Shown: piece by piece, positions 52,502-61,406 of the stretch | Layout of the letters: the number at the start of each line of letters is the position of its first letter | Numbering within the stretch: position 1 is the first letter of the stretch | Source of the DNA: Pseudophaeobacter sp965641885 | Lineage (GTDB): Bacteria > Pseudomonadota > Alphaproteobacteria > Rhodobacterales > Rhodobacteraceae | NCBI GenBank assembly: GCA_965641885.1 | Contig: OZ282574.1 | Location: 2,852,001 to 2,916,000, forward strand | DNA: 64,000 nt | Reading direction: 5' to 3' | The notes under the pieces: generated by a model | What the model was told of the DNA's origin: nothing | The model's database searches: none | Seen by the model: the letters and a program-made list of their open reading frames with translations, nothing else | Translations under genes and position numbers: made by a program

Positions 52502-52813
52502 ATGACCAACCACGTCGCTGAAACCGTTACCTTCAGATTGAATGCAGGCGTCAGCCCTGCGCAGTTCCTCAGCCTCAGCAAGGCCAGCGAAGCCTTTGTG
52601 CGCGCCAATCCCGGCTTTGTTTTTCGCCGCCTCAGCAGCGGTGCGGACGGCAGCTGGACCGACACTGTGATATGGCAGGACATGCAGACCGCGCTGCAGG
52701 TCGCTGAGAGTTTTGGAAAACAGGATTTTGCCCCGGCCCTGATGGCGGCAATCGCCCCGGACACGGTCTCTATTCGTCACGAGACCATTCACTGGACCAT
52801 GGCCCCCAGCTAG
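52502..52813 (+). CDS. Small alpha/beta-barrel (antibiotic-monooxygenase-like) protein
   Basis: A 103-residue protein. Its pattern (VAETVTFRLN, FLSLSKASEAF, then WTDTVIWQDMQTALQVAESF) matches dimeric alpha/beta-barrel proteins such as ABM or YgiN types. Catalytic role is unknown. AGGAG precedes the ATG. The WYL regulator follows within 50 bp, perhaps regulating it. Confidence 0.7.
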   Translation: MTNHVAETVTFRLNAGVSPAQFLSLSKASEAFVRANPGFVFRRLSSGADGSWTDTVIWQDMQTALQVAESFGKQDFAPALMAAIAPDTVSIRHETIHWTMAPS

Positions 52814-52859
52814 GCTGCTTGCTTGACGCGACCCCCGTCTGTGCGCCAAGGGTAGCCCC

Positions 52860-53540
52860 ATGCGCCGCACGGACCGCCTTTTTGAGATCATTCAGATCCT
52901 GCGCGATGGGAAACTCCATCGCGCAAAGGACATTGCTGCCCGGCTGGAGGTATCCAGCCGCACCATCTACCGCGACATGGACACGCTGGTGGCCTCTGGG
53001 GTGCCGGTGGAGGGAGAGCGCGGCGTCGGCTATCTGGTGCGTGAACAGATCACCCTGCCGCCGCTGACCCTCACCCCCGAAGAGCTGGAAGCGCTGAACC
53101 TTGGCATGGCCATTGTTGCCGAAGCAGCTGATGCCGATCTAAAGGCGGCGGCGCAGTCCCTTGCCGCCAAGGTAGATGCGGTGCTGCCGGTGGCCACCAT
53201 CGCCGAGGCCGATGCCTGGAAGTTCGCGGTCTACCCTTTTGCCGATGCGGCACGGGGCTTTGCTCATATGCCCACCTTACGGTCCGCAATAAAGTCCCGC
53301 CAAAAGCTCGCGATGCAGTATCGCCGCCTGGATGGCACGCTGACGGAGCGCATCATTCGGCCCCTGCACATGGAGTACTGGGGACGTGTCTGGACCCTCA
53401 CCGCCTGGTGCGAGACCCGCGGTGCCTTTCGCGTCTTTCGTGTTGATCTGATTGAAGAGGTGCGCGCCCTGCCCGAGCTGTTTACGGATGAGGCAGGCAA
53501 AACCCTGGCGGATTATGATCCTCACGGAAACAAGTCCTGA
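52860..53540 (+). CDS. YafY-family HTH/WYL transcriptional regulator
   Basis: A 226-residue regulator: an N-terminal HTH_11 (RRTDRLFEIIQILRDGK, then SSRTIYRDMDTL) and a C-terminal WYL-type ligand domain with RPLHMEYWGRVWTLTAWCE, in which the family's WYL is changed to EYW. It may control the small gene before it. Confidence 0.9.
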   Translation: MRRTDRLFEIIQILRDGKLHRAKDIAARLEVSSRTIYRDMDTLVASGVPVEGERGVGYLVREQITLPPLTLTPEELEALNLGMAIVAEAADADLKAAAQSLAAKVDAVLPVATIAEADAWKFAVYPFADAARGFAHMPTLRSAIKSRQKLAMQYRRLDGTLTERIIRPLHMEYWGRVWTLTAWCETRGAFRVFRVDLIEEVRALPELFTDEAGKTLADYDPHGNKS

Positions 53541-53602
53541 AGCTCGCGTTCCTTCGCTGCACGGTCCTGAACAGTCTTTTCAAGCGTCGGTCAGTCAATC
53601 AT

Positions 53603-53680
53603 CAGTCAGTCATTCAATCATTCAGTCATTCAGTCATTCAGTCATTCAGTCATTCAGTCATTCAGTCATTCAGTCATTCG
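53603..53680. repeat. Octanucleotide tandem repeat CATTCAGT
   Basis: Seven perfect copies of CATTCAGT fill 53619-53674, preceded by degenerate copies (CATTCAAT, CAGTCAGT) and ended by CATTCG. It lies between convergent genes. The copy number is likely to vary among isolates. Confidence 0.95.
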
Positions 53681-53691
53681 AAAGGCCTTGT

Positions 53692-54804
53692 TCAGGCCGG
53701 AAAGACAAAACAACGGTTCCGCGGCACGGTCAGCCACATAACGCGGCCGACTTCAGGCAAAAACACCCGCGGCACGGTCACCTTCAGGATCGAGCCATCA
53801 TAGTCCATCTGGAACTCCACCAGGCTTTCATGGCCCAGATAGCGCGCCCGCGTGACCACGGCGCGCGAGGGCACGCCGTCTGTGGCCGTCGGCAGCGGCC
53901 CTTTGCCACCCCGGTCAAAGTCGATCCGGACATGTTGCGGGCGAAAAACAATCTCGACATCGGTGCGGTCCGGGATCCCCGGCGCCAGAAACTGACCAAA
54001 GGGGGTCTCGGCCAGAGCGCCATTCACCTGTGATTTCAACACATTGATATCACTAAAAAACGCCACGGCAGCCTTGTCGTGCGGGCGGGTATAGACGTTG
54101 TAGGGTGCCCCCTGCTGCACGATCTTACCATCACGCATCAGCGCGATCTCGTCAGCCATCCGCATGGCCTCTTCCGGCTCATGGGTGACCAGAAGCACCG
54201 CCGCGTCTTCTTCTTTCAGCAGCGTGAGTGTTTCGTCGCGAATGCCATCCCGCAGGCGGTTATCAAGACCCGAAAAGGGCTCATCCATCAGCATAATGCG
54301 CGGACGCGGCGCCAGGGCACGGGCCAGGGCCACCCGCTGCTGCTCGCCACCTGACAGCTGGTGCGGGAACTCGTCGATGAACTGCGTCAGCGAGACCTTT
54401 TGCAAAAGCTCTTCTACGCGGATGCGTTTCTCGTCTTTGCTGCCCTTCAGGCCGAAGGCAACATTATCCGCCACGCTCAGATGCGGAAACAGTGCAAAAT
54501 CCTGAAACATCAGCCCGATATGGCGCCGCTCTGGCGGCACGCGAAACACCGTGTCGCAGACCAGTTTGCCATCCACATAGATCTCACCACTGTCCTGCAT
54601 CTCGACGCCGGCGATCAACCGCAGCGTGGTGGATTTACCGCAACCTGAGGGCCCCAGCAGGCAGGTCACCTGCCCGGCCTGAATCTGCAACGAGACATCA
54701 TCCACCACCGCACGCCCATCAAAATAGCGCTTTAAGTTGCGGATTTCGAGACGTGGAGGGGCTATGGCCTCACGCAGGGACGGAGGGGTGGTTCCTATGC
54801 TCAT
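53692..54804 (-). CDS. ABC transporter ATP-binding protein (FbpC/PotA-type)
   Basis: A 370-residue ATPase. Walker A is LLGPSGCGKST near residue 50, the signature is LSGGEQQR, and Walker B is IMLMDEPFSGLD, followed by VTHEPEEA. A C-terminal TOBE-like domain (from residue 240) is present, as in iron and polyamine importers. Permease and binding-protein genes are not nearby, so the substrate is open. The start at 54804 has GAGG upstream; 54834 is an alternative with AGGA. Confidence 0.9.
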   Translation of the reverse strand: MSIGTTPPSLREAIAPPRLEIRNLKRYFDGRAVVDDVSLQIQAGQVTCLLGPSGCGKSTTLRLIAGVEMQDSGEIYVDGKLVCDTVFRVPPERRHIGLMFQDFALFPHLSVADNVAFGLKGSKDEKRIRVEELLQKVSLTQFIDEFPHQLSGGEQQRVALARALAPRPRIMLMDEPFSGLDNRLRDGIRDETLTLLKEEDAAVLLVTHEPEEAMRMADEIALMRDGKIVQQGAPYNVYTRPHDKAAVAFFSDINVLKSQVNGALAETPFGQFLAPGIPDRTDVEIVFRPQHVRIDFDRGGKGPLPTATDGVPSRAVVTRARYLGHESLVEFQMDYDGSILKVTVPRVFLPEVGRVMWLTVPRNRCFVFPA

Positions 54805-54879
54805 TCGGCCTCGCAAGCTTTCCGACTGGACCATCGGTTCCTGCGGCAAATACCAACCCCACTGCCGCCGCGCAAGTCC

Positions 54880-55929
54880 TCAGCAGCAGCCCGCCAGTAC
54901 CCCGTCGAGATCAAGCCCGTTGAATGGAGAGTTTCCGCCGCAACCCGCAAAAATGCCGTAGTGATTGGAGAAATCACCAATGAAATCGAAATGCGCCGCC
55001 AGACGGCTGTCCTGCAGCATCCTCCAGGTATTGCCACAGACAGCAAAGACCTTGCCGGTCTCAATCACATGATGATCATCCAGCCGCAGCCCATGTGGCG
55101 CATGCGGGATCGTCCCTTTGTAAATCACCGCCTGGCCGTAGTCCTCGCAGGCGGCCTCAAGCGCTGGGAGCTTAAACAGCCGGTAGGTCGCAGAGAGGAA
55201 CTTTAGCGGCGCCACCCGGGCCTCAAGTTTCGGGTTCTCAATGGTAAGCGGGCGCGATGTCACCATACGCGGGTCATGAAACCCGGCTCCTTTGGCCAGG
55301 GTGAGGAAGTCATTCCAGTACAGCGCCCCGGACAGGCACTCGCCATAGAGGACCTCATCACGCGCCATTTCAGCCGGAACCCGGCGATCCGCGTAGACGT
55401 CGGAAAAATACATCTCACCGCCCTCTTTCAGCAAATGGTATGCCCCGCGCAACACAGCGGCCTTGTCGGTGGCCAGGTTGATCACACAGTTGGAGACGAT
55501 GACATCAAAGGAGCCCGGCTCCAGATCCAGTTCTTCCAGTTTCTCAATGTAGCCATGATGGAATTCCACGTTCGAGGCCTCATGCCCAAAGGCCTCGACA
55601 TGAAACTGCTGGTGCCGCCGGGCCACGTCGAGCTGCGCCGGAGTCATGTCGACACCAACAACGCGGCCCCTTGGCCCGACCATCTGCGACAGCGCATAGA
55701 CATCGCGCCCGGCGCCACAGCCCAGATCCAAAATCCGCGCCCCTTCCAAAGCCTCCGGGGCAATCAGCCCGCAGCCGTAGTAGCGCATCAAAACCTCGTC
55801 ATGGATCTGCGACAGCACCGCCTTCACATGATCCGGAATATCGTCGGGCGTACAGCAGGCATTGGTCTGCAAATCCTCGCTGCCCTGAAGCACCTCTCCA
55901 TAGTAGTTCTGCACGGATTCATGGGTCAT
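54880..55929 (-). CDS. arsM: Arsenite S-adenosylmethionine methyltransferase
   Basis: A 349-residue methyltransferase. Motif I is ILDLGCGAGRDVY. The three arsenic-binding cysteine positions are all visible: NACCTPDD near residue 27, VSNCVINL near 150, and GECLSGALYW near 200. Length and the C-terminal cysteine clusters (FAGCGG, then LAGCC) also fit ArsM, which methylates As(III). The start at 55929 (MTHESVQNYYG) is chosen over 56142, since the extra N-terminal residues have no family features. No arsR lies beside it. Confidence 0.92.
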   Translation of the reverse strand: MTHESVQNYYGEVLQGSEDLQTNACCTPDDIPDHVKAVLSQIHDEVLMRYYGCGLIAPEALEGARILDLGCGAGRDVYALSQMVGPRGRVVGVDMTPAQLDVARRHQQFHVEAFGHEASNVEFHHGYIEKLEELDLEPGSFDVIVSNCVINLATDKAAVLRGAYHLLKEGGEMYFSDVYADRRVPAEMARDEVLYGECLSGALYWNDFLTLAKGAGFHDPRMVTSRPLTIENPKLEARVAPLKFLSATYRLFKLPALEAACEDYGQAVIYKGTIPHAPHGLRLDDHHVIETGKVFAVCGNTWRMLQDSRLAAHFDFIGDFSNHYGIFAGCGGNSPFNGLDLDGVLAGCC

Positions 55930-56190
55930 AGGGCGGCTCTCCAAAGGGATGGGACTGGGGCAACTGGATCGGTATCGCGGCTCGGCGCAGGCGCCTGCGG
56001 GCAGGCCGCTACAGATTGGGGTAACGGCCAGATGGGGCTCACCCTTCAGATGAGCTAACCCGTCAGGCCCAGCGCTACAAGGCGGCAGAAGCGCCACTAA
56101 CGAAGCCGTGAAGAAATGTGCGCGCGCCTTGTGGTGAAGCACTCTGTTTTACGGCAGTGCGGCGGCACCGCCCGGGCGGCAAAATCTCAT
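55930..56190. other. Upstream region of arsM
   Basis: 260 bp without a gene between arsM and the alkylation-repair gene. No ArsR-type operator could be assigned. Confidence 0.3.
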
Positions 56191-57309
56191 TCAGGCCAGG
56201 AGCTCAAAACAGTTCTGCGCATGCACCTGCCCATTGACAAGGATCTGCAGCTGATGCGTTCCGGGGTGTAATTTGAAGGTCGTGGCGTCACCTTTCAGCA
56301 CATGACGCTTGTCAATTTTCAACTTTCCGCCCTTCACCTGGGATTTTTTCATTTTGAAAACCTTTTGTGAGCTTTTACCCACAGGCCGTTGAAATATAAT
56401 AATATAGTCTACAATTACAGGAACATCATTCGTGCAATTGACCTCAACCCCAAACTCAAGAACACCTCCAATTCGGACATTCTCAGTCTTTAGCGTTAGT
56501 TTCACTGCGACCTCGGCATCCGGGTCAAATCCAAGCAAACGCAGGGCTCTACCATGGCCCGCCTTAACCAGCCCCCGGCAGGCATGCGCGGTCAGCCAGG
56601 TCAGCTCACCCGCCTGTTGCGCGTCCAGCCCTTGCCAGCGCTCAAGGCGGTCCAGAACCAGATCCGGGTCTTTCTTGGCAATGTCATTCAGGTGATTGGC
56701 CACCGATCGTGTCACGTAGCGCGTTGGATCGCTGTGCAGATGATCAAGCAACGGCAGCGGGTCTGTCAGCGCCAGGGTAACGCCCTGCCCCCAGGGCAGA
56801 CGCGGCCGCGTGCCCTCGCTCACCAGGCGGCGCACATGATAGCTGGGGTGGCGCATCCAGTCCTGCATACGCGTCAGCGTCAAGGCCTGATGCTGGTTCA
56901 GAAAGGGCCGGATCGCCCATTCCATCGAAAAGCGCTGTGTCAGCTCGGCCAGCAGGTCAAGCGCCAGCTCGGGATGCTGTTCCAGCCCGCGCGCCACCAC
57001 AAATTCACCCAAGGGGGCAAAGATGAAATCGCCAAAATCATCATCGCTTTTTGCAGGATCCAGCGGCGGTGGCAGCGCCTTTAACAGGATCGGCGCCACC
57101 TCGGGCAAGGGGCCCTGCAGGTGCTGCCCCAACACCTCGGCGATCCAGTTTATGCGTGCCTTCAGCTCCAGCGGCAACAGCCCTGCCATTACGTCTGCTT
57201 CAAAACGGTCGGCCTGAAAATCAGGCGCGGCACTGGCAAAAAGACCCGCCAGATAGCGGGTCTTTTTGAGATTGAACAATTGGTCTTTCAGGGAATAGCC
57301 GCTGGCCAT
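56191..57309 (-). CDS. AlkC-type DNA alkylation repair protein with Ig-like tail
   Basis: A 372-residue HEAT-repeat glycosylase-like protein. Residues 1-270 form helical repeats with the family marks RLVSEGTRPRLPW and VANHLNDIAKKDP. Residues 275-372 are beta-rich (VGGVLEFGVEVNC-like strand then DVPVIVDYIIIF), consistent with the Ig-like domain in the larger AlkC subgroup. AlkC removes 3-methyladenine-type lesions. The tail is AT-richer than the core, as though added. The start at 57309 (MASGYSLKDQLF) is chosen. Confidence 0.85.
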   Translation of the reverse strand: MASGYSLKDQLFNLKKTRYLAGLFASAAPDFQADRFEADVMAGLLPLELKARINWIAEVLGQHLQGPLPEVAPILLKALPPPLDPAKSDDDFGDFIFAPLGEFVVARGLEQHPELALDLLAELTQRFSMEWAIRPFLNQHQALTLTRMQDWMRHPSYHVRRLVSEGTRPRLPWGQGVTLALTDPLPLLDHLHSDPTRYVTRSVANHLNDIAKKDPDLVLDRLERWQGLDAQQAGELTWLTAHACRGLVKAGHGRALRLLGFDPDAEVAVKLTLKTENVRIGGVLEFGVEVNCTNDVPVIVDYIIIFQRPVGKSSQKVFKMKKSQVKGGKLKIDKRHVLKGDATTFKLHPGTHQLQILVNGQVHAQNCFELLA

Positions 57310-57410
57310 AGGCGCGCTCCGAATAGCGAGGGTGTTTTGAGCAAATGCCCATGAGGCCCGCAGCAGGCCTGCGTCAAACCTGCGGCAGTCTGTAGCAAAC
57401 GTGCCGCTGG

Positions 57411-58190
57411 CTAGAGCGTCATATTGGTGGCGCCACCATCCAAAAGGATGTTCTGCCCCACAATGAACCCTGCATGCTGCGAGCACAGGAAGGCACAGGC
57501 AGCGCCAAATTCACTCCGGGTGCCATAGCGTTTGGCGGGAATGGTTGCGGCACGTTGGGCCTGCGCCTCTTCCATGCTGATCCCTTGCTGGCTGCTGACG
57601 CCACTGTCGAGCGAGACCGCCCGATCCGTGGCATGAATGCCGGGCAACAGGTTGTTGATGGTGACACCGCTGCCTGCAACCTGCCGAGATGTGCCTGCCA
57701 CATATCCGGTAAGACCGGCGCGGGCGGAATTGGACAGACCCAGAACAGCAATAGGCGCCTTCACGGATTGCGAGGTGATATTGATCACCCGACCCCAGCC
57801 ACGCGCCATCATCCCCGGCAGCAAGGCCTTCATCAGGGCAATAGGAGCCAGCATATTGGCGTCCAGCGCCTTGATAAAATCGTCACGCTCCCAGTCGGAC
57901 CACATGCCCGGAGGCGGGCCACCCGCGTTGTTGACCAGAATATCCACGCCCTGCGCCGCCGCGAGCAGTTTTTCCTGGCCCTCAACCGTGGTTACATCCG
58001 CCACAACCGTCTCAACCTCTACGCCATAGGTTTCGCGAATCTTCTGAGCCACCTCCAACAGCGCCGCTTCGCCGCGCGCATTCATCACCAGATCCACACC
58101 GGCTTCGGCCAGAGCCTCGGCGCAGCCCAGACCCAAACCTTTGCTGCTGGCACATACCAAAGCGCGTTTCCCTGCGATCCCTAGATCCAT
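57411..58190 (-). CDS. SDR-family protein lacking the Tyr-x-x-x-Lys pair
   Basis: A 259-residue short-chain dehydrogenase fold. The cofactor loop is ALVCASSKGLGLGCA and the NNAG is present in LVNNAGGPPPG. Where the YxxxK motif should be, LSNSARAGL has no Tyr or Lys, while ITSQS keeps the Ser. Members of this subgroup are often called 3-oxoacyl-ACP reductase, but without the Tyr/Lys pair ordinary reductase chemistry is doubtful. AGGAG lies 9 nt before the start. Confidence 0.85.
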   Translation of the reverse strand: MDLGIAGKRALVCASSKGLGLGCAEALAEAGVDLVMNARGEAALLEVAQKIRETYGVEVETVVADVTTVEGQEKLLAAAQGVDILVNNAGGPPPGMWSDWERDDFIKALDANMLAPIALMKALLPGMMARGWGRVINITSQSVKAPIAVLGLSNSARAGLTGYVAGTSRQVAGSGVTINNLLPGIHATDRAVSLDSGVSSQQGISMEEAQAQRAATIPAKRYGTRSEFGAACAFLCSQHAGFIVGQNILLDGGATNMTL

Positions 58191-58454
58191 CCATCTTCTC
58201 CTATGCGTCTTTTATGGGTTTGCCCAAGAGTGCACTGCGCCTGCCGCAATGGCCAGCCCCGAACACAATGGCCAGCCCCGAAAACCCAATCGCACCCCGC
58301 AACGCCGCGCACGGATCCCGGCCCCGGAAGACCCGGCCAGCAGACGGCACTTTTCAGCGAGGCAGTTTGGGCAAATTTACACTTTGTCAGGATTTCTGCT
58401 CGTAATTGTCGGTATCGTGCCATAATTCCTCTGTAGCATCTGTCTCAGGGGATT
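58191..58454. repeat. Gap with a 17-bp direct repeat upstream of the second Hint gene
   Basis: CAATGGCCAGCCCCGAA occurs at 58247-58263 and 58266-58282. An AT-richer stretch with promoter-like character follows at 58375-58440. Confidence 0.5.
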
Positions 58455-59522
58455 TTGCAAACCCAGCACCCCGTCCGTGCCAAACCAATGATCAGCCTTG
58501 GGGGCTCCTTCGTGATAGCAACAGATCGCGCCATTCAATCCATACCCGCCTACCCGGCGGAACAGTTTCAGGTCGAGATTGGCGCCAACATGGGCGACAC
58601 TCTTGGTGTGCTGGATGAGCTGATGCTGGATGATATCTACCAGCTATCGCCCCCGGCACAGCCACAACGGCTCGCCCTGGCCAGCCGCTCCGATGGCAGT
58701 TTTTATGTCGCAGAGGACACCGACCTGGGCACGATTGGCGCCCAACTACATCTCGACTGCTGCCTGACCCTGATGCCGCAGTCCGGTGACAATATCGAAG
58801 CTCTCGTCATGGTCGAGGTCGACAACGGCGGTCTGATCGCCGCGATTTACCTGTTGCCGATGGCACCGCTCAGCATCCAGCAGAGCTATACGCTGGTGCG
58901 CGCAGAGCAGCAGCCCGCCCGGCGCAAGCTGGCGCAGATGGCCTGTGTGTCCTTTACCCGTGGCACCCGGATTACCATGGCCACTGGGGCGCAAAAACCC
59001 ATCGAGGATCTGCGCCCGGGGGACCGGATTTTGACCCGCGATGAAGGCGTACAAGAGCTGCGCTGGATCGGAGAAAGCACCTCGCGGGCTGTGGGACGCA
59101 TGGCGCCCGTATTGATCCGCTCGGGGGCGCTGAACAATGCTGCCGACCTGCTGGTCAGCCCGGATCATCGCCTGCTGGTCTATCAACGCCATGACGAGCT
59201 GGGCACCGGCTGCCCCGAGCTCTTGGTGCGGGCCCGGGATCTGGTCAATGGCGACACTGTCGTGGTGCAGGACGGCGGCTTTGTTGACTACTTTCAGCTG
59301 CTGTTTGACCGCCACCATATTGTCTACGCCGAAGGCATTGCCGCAGAATCGCTGTTTCTTGACGCCCTGACCCAACCTGCCCTGCCGGATGAGCTGCTTA
59401 GCCGCATGGGATCCAGTCACACCGCAGGGCAGCGCCGTGACAGCCATGGACTGGAGGTGCAAAAAGCACTGCTGGATCATCCGGATGCGGTAGCAATTCT
59501 GCGACGGTCTTCGCTCAGATAG
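58455..59522 (+). CDS. Hint-domain protein, longer form
   Basis: A 355-residue protein. The first 155 residues form a conserved roseobacter module (GANMGDTLGVLDELMLDDIYQL). The Hint core starts at CVSFTRGTRITMATG with Cys as the first residue, and has VSPDHRLLV and a HHIVYAEGI block. Full splicing is not expected because no C-terminal Asn/Cys extein junction is seen. TTG at 58455 is taken as the start because AGGGGA lies 3 nt before it; ATG at 58488 is the alternative. Confidence 0.85.
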   Translation: MQTQHPVRAKPMISLGGSFVIATDRAIQSIPAYPAEQFQVEIGANMGDTLGVLDELMLDDIYQLSPPAQPQRLALASRSDGSFYVAEDTDLGTIGAQLHLDCCLTLMPQSGDNIEALVMVEVDNGGLIAAIYLLPMAPLSIQQSYTLVRAEQQPARRKLAQMACVSFTRGTRITMATGAQKPIEDLRPGDRILTRDEGVQELRWIGESTSRAVGRMAPVLIRSGALNNAADLLVSPDHRLLVYQRHDELGTGCPELLVRARDLVNGDTVVVQDGGFVDYFQLLFDRHHIVYAEGIAAESLFLDALTQPALPDELLSRMGSSHTAGQRRDSHGLEVQKALLDHPDAVAILRRSSLR

Positions 59523-59655
59523 GGCAATCAACGCAACACGCCCCCCGCCTCTACCCAGACCCCCGCAGCCGCGGCGGGGCTTGCGCGCTGTGTCTTTCTC
59601 CTGCGCAAAGGGGCTTTATCTTGCCTCACCCGGCAATCCAACTTATACGCGCGCC

Positions 59656-61263
59656 ATGTTGGATACCGCTTCAAACCGCCCAGACCTGCCGCCCGAAATC
59701 GCGCGGCGCCGCACCTTTGCGATCATTTCGCATCCGGATGCGGGCAAAACCACGCTGACTGAAAAGTTCCTGCTCTATGGTGGTGCGATTCAGATGGCGG
59801 GGCAAGTGCGCGCCAAAGGCGAAGCCCGGCGTACAAGATCTGACTTTATGCAGATGGAAAAGGATCGCGGCATTTCCGTCTCGGCCTCGGCCATGTCGTT
59901 TGATTTTGACGGTCTGCGGTTTAATCTGGTGGATACCCCCGGTCACTCGGACTTTTCCGAGGACACCTATCGCACCCTTACGGCCGTTGATGCGGCTGTC
60001 ATGGTGATTGATGGCGCCAAAGGCGTGGAGAGCCAGACTCAGAAACTGTTTGAAGTCTGCCGCCTGCGGGACCTGCCGATCCTCACCTTCTGTAACAAGA
60101 TGGACCGCGAAAGCCGCGATACCTTTGAGATCATTGACGAGATCCAGGAAAACCTGGCCATCGACGTGACGCCGGCCTCCTGGCCCATTGGGGTCGGGCG
60201 CGATTTTGTCGGCTGCTACGACATGCTGCGCGACCGGCTGGAACTGATGGACCGGGCTGATCGCAACAAGGTGGCCGAAAGCATCGCAATCGAGGGGCTG
60301 GATGATCCCAAACTGGCCGAACATGTACCCGCGCATCTGCTGGACAAGCTGCTCGAAGAGGTCGAGATGGCGCGCGAATTGTTGCCAAAACTGGACCCGC
60401 AGGCGGTGCTCGAAGGCCATATGACCCCGATCTGGTTTGGCTCAGCCATCAACTCCTTTGGCGTCAAAGAACTGATGGACGGTATCGGCAAATACGGCCC
60501 CGAACCACAGGTGCAAAAGGCGCAGCCACGCAATATTGCACCCGAAGAGAAAAAAGTCGCGGGCTTTGTCTTTAAGGTGCAGGCCAATATGGATCCAAAG
60601 CACCGTGACAGGGTGGCTTTTGTGCGTATGGCAAGCGGGCATTTCAAACGCGGCATGAAGCTCACCCATGTGCGCACCAAAAAGCCCATGGCGATTTCCA
60701 ACCCGGTGCTGTTTCTGGCCTCGGATCGCGAATTGGCCGAAGAGGCCTGGGCCGGCGACATCATCGGCATTCCCAACCACGGCCAGCTGCGCATTGGCGA
60801 CACCCTGACCGAAGGCGAAGCGCTGCGCGTGGCGGGCATCCCGTCCTTTGCACCCGAGTTGCTGCAGACCGTACGGGCTGGTGACCCGATGAAAGCAAAG
60901 CACCTTGAAAAGGCGCTGATGCAATTTGCCGAAGAAGGGGCCGCCAAGGTGTTCAAACCCTCGATTGGCTCTGGCTTTATTGTTGGTGTTGTGGGCGCTT
61001 TGCAGTTTGAGGTGCTGGCCAGCCGGATCGAGCTGGAATACGGCCTGCCGGTGCGCTTTGACAGCTCGCAGTTCACCTCGGCCCGTTGGGTCAGTGGCGA
61101 TAAGCAGGCGCTGGATAAGTTTGTGGACACCAACAAACAGCACATCGCCTATGACCACGATGGCGACATCGTTTATCTGACCCGGCTGCAGTGGGATATC
61201 GACCGTGTCGAGCGGGACTATCCTGAGCTAAAACTGACAGCGACCAAGGAAATGATGGTCTAA
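59656..61263 (+). CDS. prfC: Peptide chain release factor 3
   Basis: A 535-residue GTPase that removes RF1/RF2 from the ribosome. G1 is ISHPDAGKTTLTE, G3 DTPGHSDFSED, G4 NKMDRES. The start at 59656 (MLDTASN) places G1 at the usual distance. A GC-rich hairpin (GGCGCGCC at 61310 and 61326) lies downstream. Confidence 0.96.
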   Translation: MLDTASNRPDLPPEIARRRTFAIISHPDAGKTTLTEKFLLYGGAIQMAGQVRAKGEARRTRSDFMQMEKDRGISVSASAMSFDFDGLRFNLVDTPGHSDFSEDTYRTLTAVDAAVMVIDGAKGVESQTQKLFEVCRLRDLPILTFCNKMDRESRDTFEIIDEIQENLAIDVTPASWPIGVGRDFVGCYDMLRDRLELMDRADRNKVAESIAIEGLDDPKLAEHVPAHLLDKLLEEVEMARELLPKLDPQAVLEGHMTPIWFGSAINSFGVKELMDGIGKYGPEPQVQKAQPRNIAPEEKKVAGFVFKVQANMDPKHRDRVAFVRMASGHFKRGMKLTHVRTKKPMAISNPVLFLASDRELAEEAWAGDIIGIPNHGQLRIGDTLTEGEALRVAGIPSFAPELLQTVRAGDPMKAKHLEKALMQFAEEGAAKVFKPSIGSGFIVGVVGALQFEVLASRIELEYGLPVRFDSSQFTSARWVSGDKQALDKFVDTNKQHIAYDHDGDIVYLTRLQWDIDRVERDYPELKLTATKEMMV

Positions 61264-61406
61264 GCCGCAAAGGCCCCGTTTCTGACCTCCCGACACTGAC
61301 TTCCTGACAGGCGCGCCGTTCAGTCGGCGCGCCGCCTCTGGACTATGTCGCAGAGGCCGGCGCATTATCCTGCCAGACCCAGAAACCAGCACAGGCGGAG
61401 CAGACC

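Noticed and set aside
53603..53680. CRISPR array
   Set aside because: Repeat unit is only 8 bp with no spacers.
61310..61333. GGCGCGCC hairpin as a terminator after prfC
   Set aside because: Perfect 8-bp stem, but no T-run, so intrinsic termination is not supported.
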